A program made the translations under genes and the position numbers. A DNA stretch of 64,000 nucleotides from an uncultured Psychrobacter sp. (GTDB lineage: Bacteria; Pseudomonadota; Gammaproteobacteria; Pseudomonadales; Moraxellaceae): positions 124,001-188,000 of the forward strand of contig NZ_CANKZC010000004.1 in the NCBI RefSeq assembly GCF_947488565.1, given 5' to 3'. Shown here piece after piece: positions 28,787 to 36,607 of the stretch (position 1 is its first letter; the number at the start of each line of letters is the position of its first letter). The notes beneath the pieces are model-generated. The model saw only the letters and a list, made by a program, of their open reading frames with translations. It did not search any database and was not told where the DNA came from.

Positions 28787-29656
28787 ATGTTTAGAGCCTA
28801 TACAGCGCTAGTATTACTTGGTGTTATTTGGGGGTCTAACTTTATTTTTATGAAGTGGGCCACCGCTGTGATAACGCCTTCTCAAACTGTATTTCTACGA
28901 GTGCTGTTTGGGTTTATACCCTTAGCGTTAATAGCATGGCGTCATAAAGTCATTACTCGGGAGCAATCTGCCTATTTACCGCATTTTATCGTCATGTCTG
29001 TGCTTGCAACCTCCTTTTATTATTATGGGTTTATTGCTGGTACGGCGTTGTTACCCAGTAGTATTGCAGGGTTATTGAGTGGTTCGATACCGATATTTAC
29101 TTTTTTAGGGGCGGCGCTTTTCTTACCAGAGGAGAGACCTACTAAACAGATGGCGCTAGGGGTTGCGTTAGGGTTTGCAGGTATTGCCTTGAGTGCACGT
29201 CCATGGCAAGGCGGCATGAATATATCTCTTATAGGTGTTTTATGGATGCTCGCTGGTTCTTTAAGCGTTGGGGCGTCATTCGTTTATGCGCGCCGCTTTT
29301 TATCGCATCTAAAACTATCACCATTGGCATTAGCCACATGGCAGATTGGACTTGCAGTGATGACGCTTGCCGTGCTCATTGATTTTGATGGTATCACTCA
29401 TATAGTGACAGATGCCCAAGCACTGTGGGGAACGGTACTAGGATTGGGGGTATTAGGTACGGGTGCTGCTTTCTTAATTTACTACTTTATTATCGAGACG
29501 CTAGGCTCTGTACGTGCCGCTGGTGCGACGTATATTGCGCCTATCGTTGCTGTGATCATCGGCGCGATTATAGGAGAGGCTATCACTTATGTAGAAATTA
29601 TCGCCTTACTATTGATACTTAGCGGTGTACTGCTCATTCAGACAGGCAGAAAGTAG
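28787..29656 (+). CDS. EamA/DMT-family transporter
   Basis: A 289-residue drug/metabolite transporter with about ten transmembrane helices in two EamA repeats (GVIWGSNFIFMKW in the first, SVGASFVYARRF in the second). Members export amino acids or other metabolites. AAAGG is seven bases before the ATG and the gene begins 14 bp after the SDR gene, so they form an operon. The substrate is not predictable; the SDR partner and divergent LysR suggest a small inducible efflux module (inference). Confidence 0.9.
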   Translation: MFRAYTALVLLGVIWGSNFIFMKWATAVITPSQTVFLRVLFGFIPLALIAWRHKVITREQSAYLPHFIVMSVLATSFYYYGFIAGTALLPSSIAGLLSGSIPIFTFLGAALFLPEERPTKQMALGVALGFAGIALSARPWQGGMNISLIGVLWMLAGSLSVGASFVYARRFLSHLKLSPLALATWQIGLAVMTLAVLIDFDGITHIVTDAQALWGTVLGLGVLGTGAAFLIYYFIIETLGSVRAAGATYIAPIVAVIIGAIIGEAITYVEIIALLLILSGVLLIQTGRK

Positions 29657-29771
29657 AATGAGCCAGCGTGACTTTGAAGGTTTAGGTGGCAAATATCGAT
29701 GAAGTATCAAGAAAACATTGTTAGACCTCCTATCAGCGGTAATATCAGCAGATGACCAAGTATAAAGCTCC

Positions 29772-29801
29772 CAAAACTGCCCTATTAATTAGGCAGTTTG
29801 G
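29772..29801 (-). terminator. possible terminator overlapping the end of the Gcr-type gene
   Basis: AAACTGCC and GGCAGTTT arms flank the stop codon of the leftward gene. A strong T run is lacking, so this is a weak call. Confidence 0.35.
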
Positions 29802-32232
29802 GCGGTTTTTTAGGTTTCGGCAAGGGCGTTTTTGCATCCCCTGTAGCCTTGTTATCAGCGTTTTTATCATGATTGCTGGTTTTGTTACTATTAACGTCTC
29901 CTAGTGTTTTAGTGGTCTTATCATATTGAATATCACTATAGTAAGGCACGCTATTTAGCTCTTCGTCTACTAATCCATCATCAAGGTCGACAACCTTTTT
30001 AGTCACGTTCTTATCTACAGCACCCTCCTGTCCATGATCTTGAGACTGATTTTCATAATATATGTCTATGGTTGTTCGTTCACCTTTTGCGTCAACAGAG
30101 ACTGAGTTAGGTATGATTTTGACATCAGATAAGCGCCGTATCACATAATTACTGGGTAATGGCTTACCGCCTTTTTGTCCAGCAGTATCATCAAATATCA
30201 TATGACCTTGGCTATCGATACGGGCATATTTCATCGGTTTGTCACGTGGCCAAAAAAAGTCAGATGGATGACTGACGATATGACCAAAAACAAGCTTGGA
30301 TAGTCTACGCCACTCAAAAAATCGGACTTCTTTTGAGCGTAAGGCGACCAGAAGTGCCAAGGAAAAACTGACCATTAAGTTGACGATACCGATAAGTGCG
30401 ACGCCAAGAATAGAGATCAAAACCACATCCCAACTTATCTGAGCCGCTGACATATTGAACAGTCCATGAGCCAAATTGGCAGACGCAAATGCAATATGAC
30501 GAATATCAATCGGTAAACCAAATAAATAACCAATAGTCGCCGTGCTACCCAAGAATACGCCAAATAGAAAATTGCCCATGATAGCGCCAAGATTGGCCTC
30601 TATAAAGCCACTCAAGCGTCGAAGCCATCTTTTGGGTAATAAACGCTGAAGTAACCAGTGTCTATTAATACGAGCGCCAATTTTATTGTAAACCGCTAAA
30701 TTGTCGTAGTAACCTGCAATAAGACCAGACAAAAACAGATATACCCCAGCGATAGCCGCGTGAGGTAGTGCTAATGATCGAAAAGGATCTAGGTCATGAA
30801 GTAGGTGCCCAGCTTTTTCAGTATCAATCATTGGTGCACCTGTATATTGCAACCATGCAAAAGAGATAATCAGTGCAACAGGGATAGCTAGCATGATATT
30901 ACCCATGATAGCGATAAACTGGGTGCGCAAGATATCGACTACTAGCTCTGATAGTTTAGTCAATTGGTGTGACTTTTTTCCTGAACCCTCTGATATGGTT
31001 GAAGCAATAGCAGCAGCAGTCATCGCTGGCTGCTTAGTGGCAACAGTACCATGAACAATATGAATAAAGACAAAACCCAAACCATAAATCATGCTGTTTA
31101 TAAAGGCTCGGCCCATTGGTGCAAGGGCCAAATGATAGGCCAAGATTTTGGTAGTAGCCATAAAGGCAATGATAAAGCCACCGATAGATGCTTTTTTGAA
31201 CATTTTTCGATAGCCAGCTCTATCTGTGCTAATATAATGCTCGCCGACACGGCTAGCGTTTTCAGTGACTTTACGTGACAATAGCTTGGTATTGTTATCA
31301 ATTAGATAGCCGATGCTATAACGACGATTGGCAGTAATAATAAGGGTTTGGATCAGATTAATCACCGCTTTGTCGCGATTTTGACCGCTATCAGCGACCA
31401 GCTCGGTCAAAATACGCATGCGTTGTAAGCTTTGATCAAGTCGTAACATCATATTGGTTAAGCGAATAGAGATACCCGTTTTGTAGATGCGTTTACGTAC
31501 TGTTGCAACGATATCTTCACACTGCTCAAGCATGACCAGTAGTGGGGCAGGATTAACCGCATGTTCAGGCGTAATGTCCGTTAAAGTGTCAAGCTCATGC
31601 GCTTGTCGATACTGATTGACAAACAATACGGCTTCTTGGTTTTGAGCAACAAAAGATGCAGAATAGTTCAAAATCTGCGGATAAGCTTCCATTAAGTCAG
31701 GATGCAGACCAATGCCGCTAATGCGATAAGACAGAATGACTATCGCATTTAAAATACTGTTTTTGGCGGTCGCTACTAAGTATAAATGCTCTTCTTTAAC
31801 ATTAAGTAGATCAACCAACGCTTCCCATTTGTCTTTTTCAATGTTAGCAAGCCAGCGTTCATCTTGACGTTTATAGAACAGATAACCGACCAACTCAACG
31901 ACAGAATCATCTTGAGGCAGGAGCGGTAAGAACCGATGACCAAGCAAGCGACGTAAGCTACTAAAAAACCCCTCATCTGACATGATACCAGTATCAGTAT
32001 ATAAGGAGATTTGACGATACTGGATAATGAGTTTTAGTACAAAGCTTGCAAGACCATCACTATATTCTGGATGCTGACGCAAGACATCGATAAGGGTTTG
32101 GATGTTTTGATTGGCAAGTGCAGGCTCGTTTTCAGTGACCCGTAGCTCATCAATTAAACGCCGAAGTACAGATGGCTCTGGCACGTCACTTAAGGCGGTA
32201 ATTTGTTGTAAAATGCGTTTTATCTCTGACAC
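29785..32232 (-). CDS. Gcr-family membrane protein (annotated 'site-specific recombinase')
   Basis: An 815-residue protein of the family usually named site-specific recombinase Gcr (SpecificRecomb). The N-terminal 340 residues are soluble and helical. Residues from about 350 to 640 contain several hydrophobic helices (IGGFIIAFMATTKILAYHL, IMLAIPVALIISFAWL). The tail is hydrophilic and ends in a Lys/Pro-rich segment. No recombinase catalytic motif of tyrosine or serine type is visible, so the traditional name is misleading; it is better regarded as an integral membrane protein of unknown function. Monocistronic by spacing. Confidence 0.82.
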   Translation of the reverse strand: MSEIKRILQQITALSDVPEPSVLRRLIDELRVTENEPALANQNIQTLIDVLRQHPEYSDGLASFVLKLIIQYRQISLYTDTGIMSDEGFFSSLRRLLGHRFLPLLPQDDSVVELVGYLFYKRQDERWLANIEKDKWEALVDLLNVKEEHLYLVATAKNSILNAIVILSYRISGIGLHPDLMEAYPQILNYSASFVAQNQEAVLFVNQYRQAHELDTLTDITPEHAVNPAPLLVMLEQCEDIVATVRKRIYKTGISIRLTNMMLRLDQSLQRMRILTELVADSGQNRDKAVINLIQTLIITANRRYSIGYLIDNNTKLLSRKVTENASRVGEHYISTDRAGYRKMFKKASIGGFIIAFMATTKILAYHLALAPMGRAFINSMIYGLGFVFIHIVHGTVATKQPAMTAAAIASTISEGSGKKSHQLTKLSELVVDILRTQFIAIMGNIMLAIPVALIISFAWLQYTGAPMIDTEKAGHLLHDLDPFRSLALPHAAIAGVYLFLSGLIAGYYDNLAVYNKIGARINRHWLLQRLLPKRWLRRLSGFIEANLGAIMGNFLFGVFLGSTATIGYLFGLPIDIRHIAFASANLAHGLFNMSAAQISWDVVLISILGVALIGIVNLMVSFSLALLVALRSKEVRFFEWRRLSKLVFGHIVSHPSDFFWPRDKPMKYARIDSQGHMIFDDTAGQKGGKPLPSNYVIRRLSDVKIIPNSVSVDAKGERTTIDIYYENQSQDHGQEGAVDKNVTKKVVDLDDGLVDEELNSVPYYSDIQYDKTTKTLGDVNSNKTSNHDKNADNKATGDAKTPLPKPKKPPKLPN

Positions 32233-32553
32233 AGCGTACTCTTTATCGTTATTGTTCTGTTGGTTGATGTGCTACTGTTTTGACAGTTGTGATAGGGATT
32301 ATGAGGTACTATTTTTAGTGGTTATACAGAGAGTTTGTATTGATATATTTGTTGAGTGTTAGATACAAATATCGGTGTTAAGTTGATAGCTAATGCAGGT
32401 TATTTTAATCGGAAGTGTAAGGTCATGTTTAGTTATTTTGTTAGCAGTTGTTTTGAATATAGTTTTGGCAAAAAAAAGGACAGTAATTATACTGTCCTTT
32501 TTCATTAATGAATATATCGATAATTAAATAACTATCAATCCTATAAACTTTGT
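32233..32553. other. intergenic region with terminator, between Gcr-type gene and acyl-CoA dehydrogenase
   Basis: About 320 bases between two leftward genes. It holds the promoter of the Gcr-type gene and the terminator at 32473-32502; nothing else is seen. Confidence 0.5.
32473..32502 (-). terminator. terminator after acyl-CoA dehydrogenase 1
   Basis: A perfect 13-bp stem (32473-32485 with 32490-32502) and a 4-nt loop, with an A run on the left giving a T run in the leftward transcript. Confidence 0.9.
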
Positions 32554-34338
32554 TTAGCTGGCAGGTACGTTAAAATAGTCTAAATCAAAGTTCATCATCG
32601 GATCACTACCAGATTTGACCATTTGGGCGTGCGCATCAATACGCGGTAAAACGCGACCAACAAAATAATCGGCAAGCTTGGCTTTATTGATATAAAACTC
32701 GTCATCTTTACCATTTGCCGCTTCAACCATTAGCGCAAACATATATGAGTAGCACAGATATCCTACCGCATGCATATAATCAACTGCGCAGCCATTAATC
32801 TCATTTTTACGAGAGCCGATATTGGTCAAAACTGTCTTAGTCAGCTCTTCGACAGTATCAGCGGCATCTAATGTCGCTTGTTTAATACCATGATCAGCTT
32901 GCATTGTGCTAACGAAATCACGAATTTCGCCTAAGAAGTGAGTAATATATTTACCATCATTACGGGCAACCTTACGGCCCAATAAGTCAAGTGCTTGAAT
33001 ACCGTTTGCACCCTCATAAATCTGGGCGATACGCGTATCACGTACGATTTGCTCCATACCCCATTCGCGGACATAACCATGACCACCAAAGACTTGCTGG
33101 CAATCGATAGTGGCTTCTAATGCTTTATCCGTCAAGAAGGCTTTTGCGATCGGCGTTAGTAAGGCCACACGTGCAGCAGCGGCTTGAGCAGCTTCAGGAT
33201 CCGTGCTGAACTTTTCAGTATCGAGTTGTTTTGCAACATACATCGCAAAACAGCGTGATGCCTCACTATTGGCTTTAGCATTCAATAGCATACGGCGCAC
33301 ATCAGCATGATGCACGATAGCATCGGCTGGTTTTTCTGGACTTTGTAGTTGAGTATCACTACGACCTTGACCACGTTCAAACGCATAAAGCGCTGCATTT
33401 TGATAAGCAAGCTCAGTACCGCCAAGCCCTTGCAGACCCATCGTTACGCGCTCATAGTTCATCATAATAAACATTGACGACAAGCCTGTATTTTCAGCAC
33501 CAACCATCCAGCCCTTGGCATCGTCAAAGTTCATGACACAAGTGGCTGAAGCTTTGATACCCATTTTATGCTCGATTGAGCCAGCTGATAAGGTATTACG
33601 TTCGCCTAAGCTGCCATCATCATTGACCAAAAATTTTGGTACAACGAATAAAGAGATACCTTTTGAGCCTTCTGGCGCATTTGGGGTTTTAGCCAATACC
33701 AGATGAACAATATTCTCAGTTAAGTCGTGTTCACCGCCAGTGATAAAGATTTTGGTACCAGAGATATTATAGCTACCGTCGTCATTTGGTATGGCTTTGG
33801 TTTTGATAATACCTAAATCAGTACCGGCGTGCGGTTCGGTTAAGCACATAGTACCTGACCATTCACCTGAGTACATTTTTTCTAAATATGTCTGCTTTTG
33901 CTCTTCTGAGCCTGCCGCGTTAAGACACAAGGTTGCGCCAACTGTTAAGTTGGGGTAGAGGGTAAATGATTGGTTGGTGGTGAAAAGCATCTCTTCGGTG
34001 AGCATAGTGACCATTTTTGGAAAACCTTGGCCACCGTACTCAGGATTACCGCCAAGTCCGACCCAACCTGATTCGGCATATTGCTGATAAGCTTCTTTAA
34101 AGCCTTTAGGAGTAGTGACGACACCGTCGCCATGATAAGTCGCGCCTTCTTCGTCGCCAGTACGATTGATAGGCAACAGAACGTTTTTACTTAATTTGGC
34201 CATTTCTTCTAAAATCATATCGACTGTTTCCATGTCGACATGAGATAAATTGTCATTATTTTGCCAAAATTCAGGCGCCTTAAAGACATCGGTTAAGATG
34301 AAACGCATGTCAGTTAGAGGGGCGTTATAAACAGCCAT
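32554..34338 (-). CDS. acyl-CoA dehydrogenase, C-terminal-domain-extended type, paralogue 1
   Basis: An FAD enzyme oxidising acyl-CoA thioesters at the alpha-beta position. At 594 residues it belongs to the larger class with an extra C-terminal domain (as in DmdC-like enzymes). Motifs: MCLTEPHAGTDLG, GIKASATCVMNFD, and the IYEGANGIQALDL segment with the catalytic-region glutamate. AGGA is six bases before the chosen ATG; an ATG six bases earlier is too close to it. A paralogue lies 2.3 kb upstream. The substrate, likely a medium or modified acyl-CoA, cannot be fixed. Confidence 0.92.
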   Translation of the reverse strand: MAVYNAPLTDMRFILTDVFKAPEFWQNNDNLSHVDMETVDMILEEMAKLSKNVLLPINRTGDEEGATYHGDGVVTTPKGFKEAYQQYAESGWVGLGGNPEYGGQGFPKMVTMLTEEMLFTTNQSFTLYPNLTVGATLCLNAAGSEEQKQTYLEKMYSGEWSGTMCLTEPHAGTDLGIIKTKAIPNDDGSYNISGTKIFITGGEHDLTENIVHLVLAKTPNAPEGSKGISLFVVPKFLVNDDGSLGERNTLSAGSIEHKMGIKASATCVMNFDDAKGWMVGAENTGLSSMFIMMNYERVTMGLQGLGGTELAYQNAALYAFERGQGRSDTQLQSPEKPADAIVHHADVRRMLLNAKANSEASRCFAMYVAKQLDTEKFSTDPEAAQAAAARVALLTPIAKAFLTDKALEATIDCQQVFGGHGYVREWGMEQIVRDTRIAQIYEGANGIQALDLLGRKVARNDGKYITHFLGEIRDFVSTMQADHGIKQATLDAADTVEELTKTVLTNIGSRKNEINGCAVDYMHAVGYLCYSYMFALMVEAANGKDDEFYINKAKLADYFVGRVLPRIDAHAQMVKSGSDPMMNFDLDYFNVPAS

Positions 34339-34686
34339 AAACATTCCTTTGATTTAAGATTAATAAAGTTATATACATATTTGCTTATATTTGTCATGAT
34401 GTTCTTTAACCGTCATAGCAAATGATGCAATAATTATTATTAAGTTAGAGTCTGAGATAGTCAGTAAAGTTTAGCAAATTAGTGGCTAAGCTTGTGTATC
34501 TCTTAGTGAATAGTGCGTACACCAAAAGTTGGCTACTGCTATTGTAGTGCTCAACTAAGAAGTTGCTACGTTGTGTGAGGCTTCTCGACTGGTATTAATT
34601 TTCTTGCTTGCTGTGTCTACACTGACAAAGGCTACAAAAAGTTCATACCAGTCTGGTGCAATGTTTGTATATTAAACCAATTATAA
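34339..34686. other. intergenic region holding dispersed repeat copy B
   Basis: About 350 bases between the esterase end and the start of acyl-CoA dehydrogenase 1, both leftward. It contains repeat copy B (34588-34652) and the promoter region of the dehydrogenase. No ORF or terminator was recognised. Confidence 0.5.
34588..34652 (-). repeat. dispersed 65-bp repeat, copy B, with 8-bp terminal inverted repeats
   Basis: The second copy of the element found at 22071-22136, in reverse orientation. The ends ACTGGTAT and ATACCAGT are identical to copy A, and the conserved core reads GTAGACACAG then AAGCAAGAAAA on the minus strand. Flanking bases differ completely from those of copy A, so the shared part is confined to the terminal repeats. 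Confidence 0.75.
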
Positions 34687-35907
34687 TTATTGATTGAAGA
34701 AAAACCGCAGCATCTCTTTTGATGCATCTGGTCCTTTAGGGTCAGTGTAAGACCCGGCGCTATTGCCGCCCGCCCAGCTATGCCCAGCACCGTGGATTTT
34801 CCAATATTCTAACTGGCTAACTCCTTTACTATCACGAATCTCTAGCTGAGTACTACGACAGTTTTGCTCAGAACATTGCTTATGTTGGTGAGTGGTTAAA
34901 CCAGTTTCTTGCGCTTGTAAGCGCTGCTTTGCTTGCTCAAAGACCTGCTCGCCATTACGAATACTTACGGTGTGATCCTGATCACCATGAAACACAATCA
35001 TTGGGACGAATTTATTATTACTTGCAGGTTTTAAAGGAGCAGAACCGCCTTGTCGCATCGTCATCATTGCAGACGGCAAATCAGTGGCACTACGATAAGC
35101 CAACCCTGAATGCACGCCAACTCCAGCATACATCTTAGGATAGTTTTCTGCCATAATCACAGCCATCGCAGCGCCTGCAGATAGCCCTGCAATATACACC
35201 CGTGATGAGTCCACGGCATAATCCTCAATAATGGATGTAGTCAAGGCTGCAAGCCATGCAGGCTCACCTTTACCTTGCTGTTGATCAGTAGGTTTGAACC
35301 AGTTCCAACAGCGATTGGGGTTAGCAGAAGCTGGCTGAGAAGGGTAGACGATCAGGCAATGATGCTTTTCTGCCAATTCATTCATACGTGTACCTACTGC
35401 AAAATCTTCTGGTGATTGCGTACAGCCGTGGAGCATGACTATTAAAGGTAAGCGTAGGCCGTCTTCCACCGCTTGCGCGTAGTTTGAGGGAATATATAGC
35501 CGGTAGTCGTGACTGCCTTGAGATGACTTCAGGTTGCCTTTGAGAAACTGCGCATTGTCAGGAATGAACGGCTCACTATGTGTATTGACCCCAGTACGTA
35601 AGGTACTTATATCCATAACTGATGGCAAGTCCAGCTTAAAATGCTTCATTTTATCTGTAAAATCTTGCAGCTTACTAGACACATCATCTGTACCTGTATT
35701 TTTGTCTTTTGAGCTCGAGCTATCTTCTAGCGTTGACATATCAGGTGTTACATCTTTAATAGGGTTTTTGTCGGTATGGCTGGCTGGTGCTGTGCCGCTC
35801 AAGTTTTTTTGGATCACGTTGGTGGCCTCTTTTAGTTGGCCTGATTTCATTAGTTGCATTGCCTCTTCGAGATGCGGCGGTATCATGTTAAATTTTGAAA
35901 AATTCAT
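34687..35907 (-). CDS. PHB depolymerase-family esterase
   Basis: A 406-residue alpha/beta hydrolase of the PHB depolymerase/feruloyl-esterase-like family. The nucleophile is Ser243 in GLSAG, with MLHGCTQSP forming the oxyanion region, the acid probably in HGDQDHTV and the histidine in HGAGHSWAGG. No signal peptide is evident; the first 130 residues are polar and variable. The gene lies 58 bp downstream of a ribbon-helix-helix regulator and is probably co-transcribed with it. The natural substrate (polyhydroxyalkanoate oligomers or other esters) is inferred from family only. Confidence 0.88.
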   Translation of the reverse strand: MNFSKFNMIPPHLEEAMQLMKSGQLKEATNVIQKNLSGTAPASHTDKNPIKDVTPDMSTLEDSSSSKDKNTGTDDVSSKLQDFTDKMKHFKLDLPSVMDISTLRTGVNTHSEPFIPDNAQFLKGNLKSSQGSHDYRLYIPSNYAQAVEDGLRLPLIVMLHGCTQSPEDFAVGTRMNELAEKHHCLIVYPSQPASANPNRCWNWFKPTDQQQGKGEPAWLAALTTSIIEDYAVDSSRVYIAGLSAGAAMAVIMAENYPKMYAGVGVHSGLAYRSATDLPSAMMTMRQGGSAPLKPASNNKFVPMIVFHGDQDHTVSIRNGEQVFEQAKQRLQAQETGLTTHQHKQCSEQNCRSTQLEIRDSKGVSQLEYWKIHGAGHSWAGGNSAGSYTDPKGPDASKEMLRFFFNQ

Positions 35908-35965
35908 TCGATGCTTTCCGTTATATAGTGGTATAAATTTAAAAGAGCGTCTTAAGAGTAAGTGG

Positions 35966-36391
35966 TTAAACCATTTTATTAGCCAATATGGCTTTTATCT
36001 CTGGGCTTGCCTGAAGTACGCCCAATACGGTAATGCTTTCAATAGTGGCTTCCACCAGTTCTGGAGTTACATCGGCGGCAATAGTCGCCAGACCCAATAC
36101 TTGAATATGTAATTTTTCATTACGCTCTTGAACGGCTTCAAGATCGGCGCGTGTGTAATGCCGTAGTCCTAACTCTAAGGTTTTACGAGCAACGGTTTGC
36201 TGTACCACATCAGCATGTATGGTTAGCTGATTACGTATTGCCGTGCGAATAAAATCAGTGCGATTAGAATAAAAACCTTCCTGTACCATCAAATCTACTT
36301 GCCCAAGATCTACGTAGCCGAGATTAATTGTGACCTTTTCTGTCTCGCCTGCACGAGCGCGAATAGGCGTTGTATTTTTGCTTGCCATCAT
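35966..36391 (-). CDS. ribbon-helix-helix (CopG-like) transcriptional regulator
   Basis: A small DNA-binding protein. The segment KVTINLGYVDLGQVDLMV forms the beta strand and first helix, and EGFYSNRTDFIRTAIRNQL the second helix of an RHH fold. The reading frame is open from 36436, but that start lies inside the operator-like palindrome; AAGGA lies just before ATG codons at 36391 and 36388, so the protein is about 141 residues. The palindrome is centred about 50 bp upstream, supporting autoregulation. It heads a likely operon with the esterase. Confidence 0.85.
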   Translation of the reverse strand: MMASKNTTPIRARAGETEKVTINLGYVDLGQVDLMVQEGFYSNRTDFIRTAIRNQLTIHADVVQQTVARKTLELGLRHYTRADLEAVQERNEKLHIQVLGLATIAADVTPELVEATIESITVLGVLQASPEIKAILANKMV

Positions 36392-36426
36392 ATGATCCTT
36401 ACAATGAACTCTCTTAATTTCATTAT

Positions 36427-36457
36427 TATACTCCAAATGGAATCCATAGGGAGTATA
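36427..36457 (-). promoter_or_regulatory. nested palindromic operator upstream of the RHH regulator
   Basis: Outer arms TATACTCC (36427-36434) and GGAGTATA (36450-36457) and an inner TGGA/TCCA palindrome (36438-36446) share one centre at 36442, with 3-base spacers between. On the minus strand TATAAT at 36425-36430 overlaps the outer arm and could be the -10 box. The symmetry and position fit an operator where the downstream RHH protein represses its own promoter. Confidence 0.7.
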
Positions 36458-36494
36458 TATTAGATATTTTAATAAAAATTAACAAGCCAATACC

Positions 36495-36530
36495 AAAAAA
36501 ATCGGCAACACACCGAAGTATGTTGCCGAT
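36495..36530 (-). terminator. terminator after acyl-CoA dehydrogenase 2
   Basis: A 13-bp stem (36501-36513 with 36518-36530) closed in the leftward transcript by a TTCG tetraloop and followed by a T run (the A run at 36495-36500 on this strand). Confidence 0.9.
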
Positions 36531-36607
36531 AGTGGTACCGCGTCTAAATTCTTAATCAATCAAAAGTATTAGCATTTAATCATAATAGAATCTAGTACAG
36601 TTCGATT

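Noticed and set aside
29785..32232. Mobile-element recombinase
   Set aside because: The family name suggests it, but there is no catalytic motif and no attachment sites or cargo nearby.
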